64,000 bases of DNA from Fratercula arctica (taxonomy: Eukaryota; Chordata; Aves; Charadriiformes; Alcidae), in NCBI GenBank assembly GCA_947846985.1, contig CANTUZ010000001.1:111803757-111867756 (forward strand), given 5' to 3'. A model generated the notes under the pieces. That model was not told the DNA's origin, searched no databases, and saw only the letters and a list, made by a program, of their open reading frames with translations. Both the position numbers and the translations under genes were made by a program. How positions within the stretch are numbered: the stretch's first letter is position 1; each line of letters opens with the position of its first letter. This document shows, piece by piece, positions 37,838 to 51,600 of the stretch.

Positions 37838-37842
37838 CATAC
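37838..37842. repeat. right target-site duplication CATAC
   Basis: Exact copy of the five bases preceding the LTR. Confidence 0.85.
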
Positions 37843-40800
37843 CAACATTTCATATATTTCTTTAAAAAAGAATGCTTTAAAATCCAAAGATTTGTTGAAA
37901 TCAACTGTTTTCCACAGACACTTTCAGTTCACATTAATTGAAGCTGTCATTTTCCTACCACAATTCATCAGCAAATTCATTGGCTTTACACAGTGAGGTC
38001 CATTCTAGGCCTGAGGTATTAGGATTTCATGGAGAAACAACTAGGCAGAACAGGATGTGATATTTCTCTTTCAGGCTGATTTTAAAACATTAACTGCATA
38101 TGAAATTTTTCAGATGTTTTTTAAAATTAAATCCCAAAGAAGAGTTACCTACCAGCAGGTAAAAACAAATCAAAGGCAGAGATTCACAATAAAACTACTC
38201 ATCACACAATTTAGACACTCTTAAGTACAATATTTGCACTACATTTTCTGCATGATTATGTTTGTCTTTTAGTATATAACCTCTCATGCACTCCATGACA
38301 AACAAGGCTCAAGTCCACAGAATTTTAGAGAGGAAGTTAAAGGTCACACATATATTTACTCAGGTATTTCCTTCCTAACAGGTTGAATGCAAGTAACATC
38401 CGTTACTATTGGCTATTATTGGCTTGTTTGTAAATTATAGTTAAGGAACTGCAAAATTATGAGGGTTTCTCTTGAATAGAGTCATGGTAAGAAGAGGATC
38501 ATGCTAAAAAACCTTGTTGTGAGCATCATTAAGTGGGAGCAAGTATACCAGAGTCCTACTACCAATACCTTGGCATCCTGCCATGCAAGCAGCCAGTTTT
38601 GATGGCTGCAAGGAATGAAGCTGAGAAACAAGCAAACAAAATAGTCTGGATGGGAGCCAAATGAGGCATAAGGGGTACATAACAGAAAGCTACTTCACAG
38701 CTGGAAATGGCAAAGGAAAAGTACTTGTAGCAGTGGGAAGGTCAAGATCCAGGCACATAAATATTTTCCTTTGGTAGTTTATTATGCCTTGAAAGGCCAG
38801 AAGATCTGATGTTTTAGATGTGGCCAAGCTGACAATGCAACTACAATATGTGACTAGTGCACAATCTCATCTTGCCACCAATAAGAATAGCCTGAGCGAT
38901 GTCCAAGGGCTGTACAAGGGCTGTTCTGCCAGCTGAGGGTTTGGGGGCTGGGGGTTGGTTTTGCTTTTGTTTTTAGAGACAAAACCACTTCTGAAATTTG
39001 CATATCTTCATTCCAATTGGTATACACTTTGCCAGCATTTTGAGGTAGGAGAGTATGACAGTGGACGCTGAAATGCAAAGTCACATCACCTCAGGACTCC
39101 TAGAAAAATCTTCAAGAAGTCATTGCTGTTCTTTTGAGTGATTTTTCTGTCTGTTTGGGGTAGTATACTTGAGCAGTATTTCTGTGGGTGTGAGTGTATT
39201 TAAGTGAGAATAAAGTTGCTTCATCTTACAAAACTACATTCAGAAGCTGTGACTATGAGGACTTAAACTGTTACCAATCATTTAATGCAAAAAAGACATG
39301 TTTATGCAACAATAGTATCGGAATGTTTATGCCACGCCAAATGCCAGGAAATGAAAAAAACCTCAAGAAATTCAGCATCAGCCCTAACTCTTTTAACCTG
39401 CTTATCAGATATTTTCGACTATATGTTTTTTTCTGAATACACTAAACAATAAGCTTTGTAGAGAAAACAGAAGAGAAAATATTTATGATTCTGAAAAAAA
39501 TGATTGCTGGAACTTCTACCTCACTGCTGGCGGTCCATGATTTTCCCTGTGTAGCAGTAATGTTCTGTTAGCATAGTTTTTATCATTTCACTTCCTTTTT
39601 CCCTGGGGAAAAAAAAAAATAAAATAAATTGCCTATTATTAATAATATTAGCATTTAAGTAGTGCCAATTAGACTTCAAGTTCTTGCACATAATAAGTTG
39701 TAATTAGGCAGGGCCTCTTTCTCGTTTAGCAGCTGCTGTTTGGAGACATTTTTTGAAGGCAGGGTGAATAGGGTAGCAGTACTCCTTGCACAGGAATAGT
39801 TGTATCTCTGGAATGGGACAGGGAGGATGAAAAAACTGATTTCTCAATTATTTTTCCTCTAGATAGGATGCACCTGGCTTCAAAGAAGTCACATAGATAT
39901 AAAATTAACATAAATGAGAGCAAAAAAGAAGGACTTCTGTCTGAGAAATTGCAGATTATTATATTACACAAGAAATTCCAGAGATCTTATAATGATAGGA
40001 TCCACCACAAATTACCCAGTAATTTCTTTTGTTCCTGATATTGAGGCAATTAGAGAGAGAAAGAGATCTGTTACTAGTTTAGTTAAATTCAACAAGGCTG
40101 CAACTCTCTACACAGATGCTGAAGTAGTCATGAAGGAGCACTGATTTCATTCCTCCATTGGCCAAGCCAGTGTAAGCAAGCCACATACCAAAATAAATTA
40201 CTAGGTCTGTGGAAGCATTGATGTGCATTGATTCCTCTTGTCCCATTAAAAGAGCAAGGGGAAAGGTTCTAAGCTGTAATTGAAATTTGAGATGAAAAAG
40301 TATGTCTGCATGTTTGCTCAGGCAGACAACTCAAAGTACAGTCAACACCTTCTGATCTGGATCACTGTCACAGTAAAATGCAAACATTTCCTGACTTGTT
40401 CTTTGAACAGAACAGAGCAAAGCACAAACATGAACAACTTAAATGACCATCACATATTCAGAGCCTGAATTTTATTCACTATATACTGACTTCCTCCATG
40501 AGTAGTCCTATAGCTTTTTTGGGTTTTATTTCACGGGTATTGCCTGAGAATATCTGAAGTAACTCAGACCAAATCAGGTCTACAATTATTGAGCTATGCT
40601 TAATATACCTTCCTACAAACAATTTCATTTCGTGCTTTTAATCTCATTACTCTTCACATCCACAGGCATGTAGCTGCTATGTGGAATTGTGAAATCTTCA
40701 ATAAAATGATATTTAAAAATAATAAAAAAAAAATCACTTTTGTATTTACACTGCACTTTGCCACCATACTCATCACTATCTCATTCAACTCAGCGTGTAC

Positions 40801-42860
40801 TCCTAGACCCTCTGTTTTACATTCATTTATGAGGTATAACGGTAGGGATGCCATAGTAGGGTTCAGGCAAGGTTTTTGGACAAATTTTCCAATTTCCATT
40901 TCTTTAGATCATGAAAGGAATCATGCTGTACTTCTGAGAAATGTGTTTTGTTTCTTCGTGCTGCACAGAAGTAACACAAGTGTCATAAGCTCTTCCAGTT
41001 AATGAAACACCACACAAAAACATCTCTTGATGAAGAGCAAGGAAGACGAGTGACAGCTAAAAGCTGGTATTTATATAAGGCATGTGAGCCTGTATGTCAG
41101 TTGAAGCCTTTCATTTCTTCTACCTTGGTTCCTATTGCTTGCATGACACAGCTGGATGCTACAGGCATTTGCTATTACAGTCCTGAGCCACCATTCTCAT
41201 TAGGTCTGATAAATGGTATAGAAACCAAAGAAAGAAATGGTTACAGCATTACAGATTATTGTTTTAGGTTTAAGCTATAAATTTTGTGCTTTCCTATATG
41301 ACCTTAAAAACTCATATAATACCTTCCAGACAAAAAGCTAGGGATAAGAGATTAATGGATGAAACGAACACTAGGTCCAAGCACTCTCTTTTCAACAGAT
41401 TTGGGAACATGTATTATCTACCATTCTCACTTCTTTTGCAGGTCTAGTAAATGGTGCAAAATTAAGTATGTTGAGAGGCTTCCCTCAATACATGACAGGC
41501 CCTGTTTTATCCTGCAAGGTCTATCAGAGCTTGAGGAAGAAAGCATCTAGTTTGCCTTCTGAAGGATATCACATATAACAGGTAGTAATAGAGGCTCGAC
41601 AAGCAGTGTTAATTAAATGGAGGCTGAAACAATACAAAATAAATGTCTAAATATACAAGATTTTTTCTGGATTGTGAACTCAGCTCGCATTTTAAGACCA
41701 AATGCCTAACATTTTTCATTCCAAATTGTTAATCACACCACCGAAATGCAATTAGTCACAATTCTACAGTGCACATGAAGGGATTTTTGCAAAATGGGAT
41801 ACCATAATTTGATCCCGAGGTTTCCAAGGAAAAGGAGGAATCAAATCCTTCCTTAGAAACTGGTTTACATTTTAGAAGGGGATCTTTCTAAAGCTTTGTA
41901 AGGGTCATAGAACTTCCATTTAAACATATTGTTTAAAACAGAATTAATGTTCTTAGCAAGGAAATTTACCTTCCCCACATCACAGATTCTGCAAAGTAGA
42001 ATTCAGAAGGTCAGACTTTCATCCTGCAATAGAGCTTTCCTTTCAAAAGTTCATCAAAGAATGGTTGGGGTTTTTTTCTCCCTGAAACTAGAATTAAGGT
42101 TTCTATACAATGTATTGTAGTGTTCTGATTCTTCAGACATTTTTAAAGAACTTGATAGGTTTGGTCAAAGCTCCATTTGTGACAGGCAGCAGGCTCTATT
42201 ACTTGCTGGATATAAGACATTTAATTAGTGTCTTAAAAGAATTATGAGCAACTCAAGCCAAGCTGAATAAAAAACTTCCATTCTATATATAATAGGCCCT
42301 AAACTGATGAAGAATATGGATTAATCCCTCTCATCATATGAAGAATTGTATTTTTTTCTTTGCATTTTCATACAGCATTAATAACTTGAACATCACACAC
42401 ACAAAATACTTAAATACATGTCTAATGGCTAATTCCTTTCCTAACCAAAGTATTGAAGTTATGATGAATGTACAGATCTGAAATTTTTCCCTTCTCTAAT
42501 TTGCTCATCTGAAAGAGCTTGACTCACATTCAAATTGCAGTGATGAAAAATCTATTATTTGTTTCAAAGACATAGTTTACTTTGAGTTGGCCACTTTTAC
42601 AAAGAACATATGAGGTAAAGTTATCCTGAGTCTATGAAAGTCATGATAAGATTCTCAGAAAAATTTATAAACCAGAACTAGATTATTTCAGGGATTCAAA
42701 AATAAAGAAACTCAAGGTGCCTGGAGGGCTGCCTGAAGACACAAGGAGATATTTTACAAAATTCATCCATCCACATCCTCCATTAGTTACTTATAATAAA
42801 TGAATACCTCATCCATTTGTTCTGATGACCCAGCTGGTCTTGGAGGAGGAGGTATTTATT

Positions 42861-42878
42861 TAAATATTTAAATATTTA
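42861..42878. other. 18-bp AT-only perfect palindrome
   Basis: TAAATATTTAAATATTTA is self-complementary. It could extrude as a cruciform or simply reflect AT-rich composition. Confidence 0.7.
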
Positions 42879-45465
42879 CATAGTAGCCTTGATAGATCTG
42901 TGATAATTAAAGTATTCTGAATGAGTAAAAGCCAAAGAGGAACTCCTATTTAATAAAAATGGAAAAATACAACCTGATATTTATCAACACCTGAATGACT
43001 ATAGAGTCATAGTGTTTCTCCTCTCCATCTTTGAGAAATATAATAAGAGCATTGACATAAGACTTGTATAAACCATACATCAAGAATGCAAGGTAGCAAA
43101 TGGAGAAGATGCTTTAACCATAATACTTCTGTAAACAAGGGCCCTCCAAAATGCCTAGACTTCATTTTATATGCCACTTGTTAAGAGATCTCAGATGATG
43201 TGGGGGTCATTTGCATTAATGCTTCAAACATGGACACACTTTAATCTTTGTTCCTTCATAATTTGTTCACTTGGAATTAGCTACACTGAGTTAAGAAAAC
43301 GAACAAAGAAAAGGTAATGGTGCTCCAGGCTGTTGGGTTGTATGTTGCTATTTTATTAAGCCTTTAAAAAGAATGCAGAAAATGAGGGGAAAAAAAAAAT
43401 GAATTCTAATGTATGGATCACTTTTTTCTTATTCTAACACACTGGCATAGGTATTAATTATAGAGATAGATCAGGCTCACACTGCCCTTTTAAAATGAAA
43501 GACAGGTTTTGCAGCTGATACATGAACAAAAAAGTCAGACCAAAGAAAGAAAGAAAGCAGAACTTTCCCCATGGAGTTTTGTTTGAGTTGGGATATATTT
43601 CTTCTCTTTCAACTGATACAATCCAAACATGTTGGTCTTTAAAAGCAGACTATAAAAGGCTGTCTATTATGGTCATGGGACATCTATCACAACAATTATG
43701 ATCTTACTCATTCTAGAAAAATTTATCAACATTTTCCACTGTTGTGTTTACACTATCTATTTTGTTTCATCAGTATTGTCAAGGACTTTAGAGTTGGCAA
43801 CATATCTGAAACGTAATTTTGTGCAAAATTCAGTATATCCATAGCATACATACTTGCTCTAATTACATACTCATATTTTTCTCCTTATATAAGAAAACAA
43901 ACCCCCCATATGTTTACTTCCAACAATACGGTCTTAAAAGCTGTAGGGTTTTGTTGTTGTTCCTCAAGAAGTCCTAACTATGGGTTTGAATTGGATCCTA
44001 AGAGCAATGATTTAATGATTTAATTTTCTAGAAGTTGTGTAAATTGTTGCACAGGTTGTGAAATCTGTAGATTTTCAGTTACTGAACTGAATACTCTTCT
44101 AGTAAGGCACAAGTTGATACGCTGTAAGGTGCAATAAAACTTTGATGACATAGACAGATGGTAGCAGTAAACTTAATTTTGACTTTAGTATTATATCACT
44201 TTGCAATTCTCTGATATTCCATCTGAGCATCTCAAAGCACTTCTCAAAATAAGAATTTGGCTTCATAATGTTCCTGATTTAAACTAAGGAAACATTAACA
44301 TCAACAACATTTTCCAGGCAAAGAAACTGACAGATTAAAGGGATTCAATCCCTAAAAATGGTTGAACACCCACTCACATGCATGTGACAGAAGTGTGTAC
44401 AGAATCACTAGCAAGAAAGGTTCAATCTGGAGTTTTATGAAGGCATTTTTTGGAGGTGAGTAGGGAAGTCATTGTGTTCTAATTCCATGGTATTTAATTT
44501 TATCATTACATTTCATTTCATGGAGCTTTGGATCCAGTCAGTAATGGCATGGCCATGACCGGGTAAGGATCTGCGCTTTCTTAGCTATGACACCCTGGGA
44601 TAGAACCTTAATTTTTACATATCAATATACTGTGATGCTAATCATCACCAATTCAAAGGTGTTTAGCTGCGATGGAAGTAATTTCCCTGAAGATATGAAA
44701 CCACATATTTTTCTATTGTTAAGATTTCAGAAATTCTACATAAGTTTCCTTTGCTATTCAATTTAAGAAATAATCAATATTTGACTCAGGCTGTTAGTGA
44801 GTTTTATATATGTATTCATACTCACACAGATAGCTAGTATCCATTAGCCAGAAAAATACAATGAACCTAGCAATTTTGAATTAAAAATCATTTATTGCCA
44901 TCTTATAGAAGCAAGGTCAAAGAGAACTGCTATTTTAAGCAGCCTACAGGTTTCTTGGAGACAAAGACTTACTCTGTATGTCTGCATAACCTTGTCCTTG
45001 CCATCTGCATAACCTTCAGACCTGAGGAGGTTTAAGATTAAATGAATTGGAAAAGATTAAGTGAATCACATATTTAGCATTTGTTAACCCTCACCATGCT
45101 ACAGGACCAGATGTGGTAGTATAAGTCAGTTGACCAAAAGCATTTTCATCTAATTTATCATTCAAATAAATTCAGCAAAAAAGGGCTTTTAAACAAGTGA
45201 ACACACATGCTTTCAGTTTTGGTACTCTTTCCTAACACATCACTATAAAGCTACTAGGATAACAGAAGAAGAATTGGCCCATTACATTTCAGCAAATCAA
45301 AATACCTTGACGATTATTTTGAGAAGGGAAGCCCTTTTGGTAAAAGCTATGCAAGTGACAGAAAGTGCAGTACTATTGGAGCATGGGTAATATGGTGAAC
45401 AGAAAGAAATTTCATGGGATATTGTTGTTATTGTGATTTTGCTTCATTTGAAAGGTAAAATATTG

Positions 45466-45531
45466 ATAACAAACCTTGTTTCTTATGAATGTTTCTTTTA
45501 TTCTTCTGTTTATAACAAACCTTGTTTCTTA
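45466..45531. repeat. 20-bp direct repeat with 26-bp spacer
   Basis: The 20-mer ATAACAAACCTTGTTTCTTA at 45466-45485 recurs exactly at 45512-45531, a 46-bp period. Probably a small local duplication. Confidence 0.9.
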
Positions 45532-45887
45532 CCTGGCTGCAAAACCTCAGATGGAAAAACTTGGCATATAAACTTCAGCATCGCTAGTATTACTTTGAGA
45601 CTTCTTTTTTCCTTTAAGAAAATAACTAAGCCCCTTTTCTAAGTATGCAAAATTAGATGTTTATTGATTTTGGATGCTTTTCTTCCTCTCCTCACTCCCA
45701 CAGGGCTGTTTTCTGTTTCTGTTTTAATTTTAATTAGCTGGTAAGCTGCTGACCTAATTGATTTCAAAATATTTTTTACAATGGATCAGATATTTTGAGT
45801 TGTCTCCAAATTGCAGTTTGTGTGAAAACCAACCCTACAGATAATGAATGTATTAAATGAACTTTCCATTCTCCATTCTCTGCTCCT

Positions 45888-45910
45888 CCCCCCCCCCCCC
45901 CCCCCCCCCC
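45888..45910. repeat. C23 homopolymer
   Basis: Twenty-three consecutive C (G on the minus strand), preceded by a C/T-rich stretch. Long C runs are much rarer than A runs; the run has i-motif and G-quadruplex potential and is hard to sequence or assemble, so its length may be uncertain. Confidence 0.9.
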
Positions 45911-47869
45911 ACACTTCTTGTATGAAACTATGGTAAATTCCTACAATTATTTCTTACCGAGTTTGTAACCATGTCCTTTTCTAGCATTTAAAAAACATTC
46001 AGTTGCTGAGAAGATTAAATCAGACACAGGGTAAAGATACAAGACACATCAGTTCAAACAATCTCATGATGAGTTAATCAATGAACGATCTAGTCTTCCT
46101 CTTCTATGACTCTATAAAAGTTAACGTGCCCATGCAGCAGTCTGAGGAATGAATTCTGCCTGCTGCACTCCACTACTTTATATCATCAAGGTATTTGTAC
46201 AACACATCAGACTGACAGTTTCAAAAATAATACACTTTCAAAATGTATATTACAACAGTCCCTTTGCTGTGATGATATGTACTGCACTACTCCTGCTAAG
46301 CCCTTATCTACGGCCTAGGAGGTGCCTTCCCCTGCCAAAACCTAACAACTTTCAAACAGAGATGAAAGGAAGATATTACTGTGCTTTGTTCCTTAAACTG
46401 CTACAACACAGAGAAAAATTAGAGTATTTGTTTCCTTCTCATAAAAGTATATATATGTGTGTGTATATCTGTCACTGTTACAGAAAGTGATATATTGTTC
46501 CTAAAAATAGGTCATAAATTGAACATTGCACTTGAGTTTGCATAGCTTAGATTCAGCTAAGCTTTTTTTGCTAAAAATCAAGCCCATTGTTTCTCTTCTT
46601 CATAAACACCAATCCACACTCCAACCTTTTTTGTAGAACAACATCTGCTGCACAAAATCAAATATAGATCAGCAGATCTGACAATGTTCAGCCTAAGTTG
46701 CAGGGATATTTTTCAAATAGTGATCCACGTTTAAGAAGTTAAGAAATCAAACTGATTTTGACAACTAGAAAAGAGTTTTTCTCTCTCTCCTTGTCAAGTA
46801 TTTTTTTCTCTTTAAAGAACACTTATTTTTTTTAAAACCAATACAGTTTTGTAGCATTGTCATGAATTTTCTTTGAAAGATCGTTCTTGCATTTGTAATG
46901 CTTAATAATACTGTATTTTCAAATCATCTACACTAAATTCTAGTAAAAAGGTGGTATCTATTGTACTAAGAAATAATGTATGAACAGAAATCATTACTAC
47001 AGCACAAATATTTTTGCCACCTAATGAATACATCTGCTTTACGTTTTTTCTGGTGTAGGGAAGAAATTATAGACAATCCATCCTTTCCAAGTGTCATTGT
47101 CTGAAAGCACAAAGTTCCATTGAGCAATATTGTTCATTTTTCCCTTCCTTTTTTCTTCACCTTTTGCTTTCACTTTTTAATGTAACCTTATAAAATATTT
47201 AAAACATGAAACCACATACATATTTTTGAAAAAATTGAAGGTTGTATTCTATGTGTAGCTTATAATTTACCTAAAAAATTTATTAGTGGTTGGGATGGGG
47301 TGTTACTTGCTTTAGCTGTTATGATCAAAAATGAGGGTATCACACTCCTCTTTCAGAATTTGTATAAATCAAATTACTAAATCAAAGAATCATGTTCCTT
47401 ACATAGCTTTTATTTCTCCAGTAGTCCTTCATCTAGGAAACATGTAACTCATCCTGAAGACAGTAAAAGTGAACCTGGTCCAAATTTAATTAACAATCCA
47501 TTTTCAAATGAAGTTTTAAAAAATAATTTCCTGCTTTATATGTATGTATACCTTATTGATATAATTCTGGAATCTCTTGCAATAATTAACAGGATCCACT
47601 TACGCAGCACCTCTACTAAACAGAAAAATATGATCCATTTTATACATTTAAAACAGCATCAGTGATTTTGTGCTGCAGATAGAAGTATTATGGATCCAAA
47701 AATATCTCCTGTCTTTGTAACTAGGAGATGGCATAAAGGGAGAAGTACATTAGGCTCCCTACGAACTTAACGCAATGGAGGGCTGCTATGGAGACCATTT
47801 CAGCTGCCCAAGTAATGTTTCCTAGTCTGAAGATTGTAAGGGAGAATAGCAGACTTTTGTGTCAGACCT
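45911..47869. other. unique AT-rich non-coding DNA
   Basis: Nothing recognised. A 113-aa plus-strand frame (46149-46490) has no family resemblance. Confidence 0.5.
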
Positions 47870-48620
47870 GTTAATACTCCCGGTGCCAAGGAAACCTGCT
47901 TTCAACTTATAGTAGCGGACAGACACCAAGACATAGGCTGGCATGAACACGCTCGCCTGCAAGCACTACAGTTCTCAGAAGTTCTTCGTATCACTGCCCG
48001 CCTTGTTAGGACTGACATCTGCTCGTGGACCCATCTGACCTTCTAAATTATTACTCTATGTCTTGCACATAAGTAACTATACATAAGAAAAGAACTATAA
48101 AAGAGGATGGAATGAAGGGAAAGGGTTTTCATACACTGCTTAGTTAATCCATCTAGACACGCCAGATCCTCTGGCACATTAATTCTGGCTAATTCTGCCG
48201 GTGGTGGAGTGCAGCGTTGCCCCTTCCTTGTAGTCCTGGTCCTTGAACACAGGCCATTCCTTGCTGCCTACACAACTCTCCCAGACATCTAGGTTTTCTT
48301 CCAAAGGAAGCCTGGGCACACAGGCAAAGAGGAAACAGTGCTGCCCTCCCACAGGTTCCCTGACGGGGATGATGAGGGAATTGGTGCTGCGGGATGGATC
48401 ACAGAGCCTTCCCTTCTGCATTCAGGATGCAACTGGTGCGCGCTGGCAGGGCAGTGGAGAGGCTGCAGCGGATACTGCAGGTTCTGCCTTTGGCTTTCAG
48501 TGGGCTACATTGGTTTGCACTGGCTGAGGACTCCTGCTGAGCTAGTTAGCTCTCTAACTTACAGGCTACTTACGGAGCTGCATAAAACCTTAAAAGTTTG
48601 TAATTTTTCCACTTTCACGC
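47870..48620. other. local CpG/GC shoulder with TATA-like site and ORFs
   Basis: About 17 CpGs fall within roughly 750 bp, clearly denser than the surrounding desert though not a classical CpG island. A good TATA match, CTATAAAAG, lies at 48095-48103 on the plus strand. Downstream, frames open on both strands: 94 aa (48243-48527) and 158 aa (48338-48814) on plus, and 80 aa (48179-48421) on minus. None resembles a protein I know. Possible acceptor patterns exist on the minus strand (pyrimidine tract ending GTGCCCAG near 48311). It may be an unrecognised exon or promoter, an old repeat, or simply a composition fluctuation. Confidence 0.3.
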
Positions 48621-51600
48621 TGACTTCTGAAAAGCTTATTTTCAGGAAATTGTTTGTTCCAATTCGGTTGAGGTTTCCAGTTATTTCAATAGGAAAAGCA
48701 GACTTACATTTTAGTGAAATACTGAAGGAAAGGATCAAAACAAATTTAGTTTGTAGTAAACATTCAATTGATAACTATGTTTTCAAATGTTTGCTTACTG
48801 CCTTCAACTGCTAGTGATTTTATCCATCTGTGGAATATTGCTATTTCATTCTGTCCTTTCTGATTTTGTCAGACCCTCTCAAGTTTAGGTGTCCAGAAAG
48901 TTTGATCTAAAATTGAATTTATACCACAGAAAAAATAGTAACGGAGGGGAAATATGGACACTGAATGAAAAACTAATCAACTGGCACTGAAATATTTTCT
49001 GGGTACTGAAAGTATTTTTCTCCTCTGAGCTTACTAGATGTCTCTCTGCAGACTCTGAGTGAACTGGACTGTGTTACAATCTGGCAGGAAGAACTACTTC
49101 ACCAGTCTTAGAAGCAGCTCACAGACCTCTGGATGCACTCAGTGGAGCAAAGCTGGAAAACAATTGCCCAAATTCTTTTTTTTTTTTCTTAAAAAAAAAA
49201 AAAAGAAAAAAAAATAAGAAAAATACAACCTCCACAACTGTATTTAAGTTTAGTGATATTTATAATTTAGTCCTGATGGAACTATAGCTGTTTACAAACT
49301 GTGCTCCTGCCCTTTCCTTATCCATTTCCACTGGTCAAAGCTAGCAAACACCATACTATATAAAGGAATAGTAAAAATGGTATTATTTTGCACCCACAGA
49401 TGTCTCTAATCTCTCTAACAGGATTTACCAATATACATACCTGGCATCTTGTGTTCTGAAGCATATTGTGGCTGACATTTTTCTTGTTAGTTTTTTATGT
49501 ATTTGGAAATGCCTTTCGAGCATGACTGCATTTTGTTCTCTTCATTAAAGATGTATCTGCATTACATTCCCTCCCCCACTGCAATTATGTAGCCATTTCC
49601 TGCCACCTCATTTTTAACATAGGGGGCCCTGCTGTCCAAATGAAATTTTAATGAATGCTTGAGGATGTGCTTGTGCATTGTTGAGTCCCACTGCAGTCCT
49701 GTGACACGCAAAGAACAAAAGTTGAATATTCACAGTTAGTGGGAAAGTGTTGTGTTATTGCTTTTTAAAAGGAACCAATGTTGGCATACGGTGTATGCTC
49801 TGCCAGCTCCTCTTCGCCCAGTATTTTTGTCGCTGCCCCACATGCTTTTCTGTGTGGTTTCTTCTTGCTGGCCAATCTGCCTAAGATGACCAGAATGCCA
49901 CATGCCAAGAGAACACTATACTACTTTAAATCTGTCGCCCAACCTGCTTACTTCTGTTAACCCTGTCACCACCACACTTTGCTTTTTAGAAAGGCAAAAT
50001 TTCAATACACGTTACACAAATAACCTCATTATCTTCTATCGTGCAGACTTCTGTTCCTGTTCCTCTTCCACTCATTGTTTTTTCTTCTTTTATCAGTGCA
50101 ATCCTAACTTCAACATTAGAAATCTAATTGACCCATAATAACTTTGAATTACAAATTATGGAAGCAATAAAATTTTCAGTTTTTCCCTGTGAGGTCCTGT
50201 GCACCATATACATACACTAACAGTACCAACTGTTTGCAATGCCTTCATGGACCTCTTCTCTCATTGGTCCCAACCTTTCATTCCCTTCTAGCAAACCCTC
50301 TTTTATTCAGCATGATCCTTCACATTCAGCAAATGAGCCATTAAACACACGCAGACCACAGCCACCTTGCCACACTGACCAGATTTATCTCCAGCGCATA
50401 AAGTGCAAAAGGGATTCTCTGGAAAAGCCCCATCACCTGTAATGGTATCACTGCATAATACACCCCAAGTGGTTTGTTCAGCAGTACTAAACTGAAGTTG
50501 TATGGCAAATTCTAGCTTTTCTGAATTTTCAAGGTCTTGATTAAGATTAAATCAAAATATTTCAACAACCTCAACAACATTTATCATGTCAAAACTAGTG
50601 TGTTGGCTTGCCCTTATAAAAAAGTATAACTAGCCTTTTCAGTTAAAGTATTTCCATGAAACCTGGAATAGAGAAGAAATATGACACCCATCAGCCCAAA
50701 AGGGTTGAAGGTTGGCAAAGATGGTATTTTAAACAGGAAACCCTGCATGGTCTTAATAGGTGACACATCAATTTCATTTCTAATTACCTTTGGTTCAGAA
50801 ATCTGATGTAATAGTGACAGTATATAATTCTAGATTTTTTAAGATAGGTTTGCTAAGGAAAATATTTCACAAAATGAGAGAACTGTCAAGAACAATTGTA
50901 AAAGGATGGCTTCCCTACAAAAAAGTCCGACTAAAAAGTTCTGAGCAAGCCATAGACTACCAGTAGCAGTGAACTACCTGTGGTTTTTAGGAGGAAAAAG
51001 TGTTCTTTTGAAGTTATCTTTTCTATCATTACACTATTTCATCTTGTCAATATTCACCATAACAGCAGCTTCAGCAATTTTGTCTGATACCTTGAGTACA
51101 GATAAATAGCAAGAAATTAACCTACATTCAGTCTGAAAACAATAGGAGAAAATATATGTTAACCATTACTGATTTGTGACAGATGTCTTCTGCTGTTTTA
51201 CATGAGGATAAGCCAATCTATGAATTTCTGTTTCTGGTGGATTATGAGTACATAAGCTATTTTTTTTTTCCATTTTCTGAATTAAAAGCATTATGCCACA
51301 ATCACATACTTGATACCATGCAATGAAAATAGAAAACTGAGGGTAAAGCTACAGAAAATACCCTGTGATGACCGGTTTTATACAGATTAAGTTGAGACAC
51401 TCACATGACAAATAAAAATTTTTAAGAGGATGTTTTAAGGAAACACCATGTTTCTGAACACAGTATTGCATTAAGCCTGTTTCCACAAATATAAATCTTA
51501 GATCGCATTACTATTATTATTAATCAGATATAATTTTTTTAGATATTTAATAAAAAAAGAAAACCTCACAGAACTGGTTGATAAAACCCTTGATGTAACT

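Larger units (their letters stand above)
37843..45887. other. unique AT-rich non-coding DNA
   Basis: No recognised gene or transposon. It contains an 18-bp AT palindrome (42861-42878) and a spaced 20-bp direct repeat (45466-45485 and 45512-45531). Frames of up to 107 aa (40679-41002) show no motifs. Confidence 0.5.
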
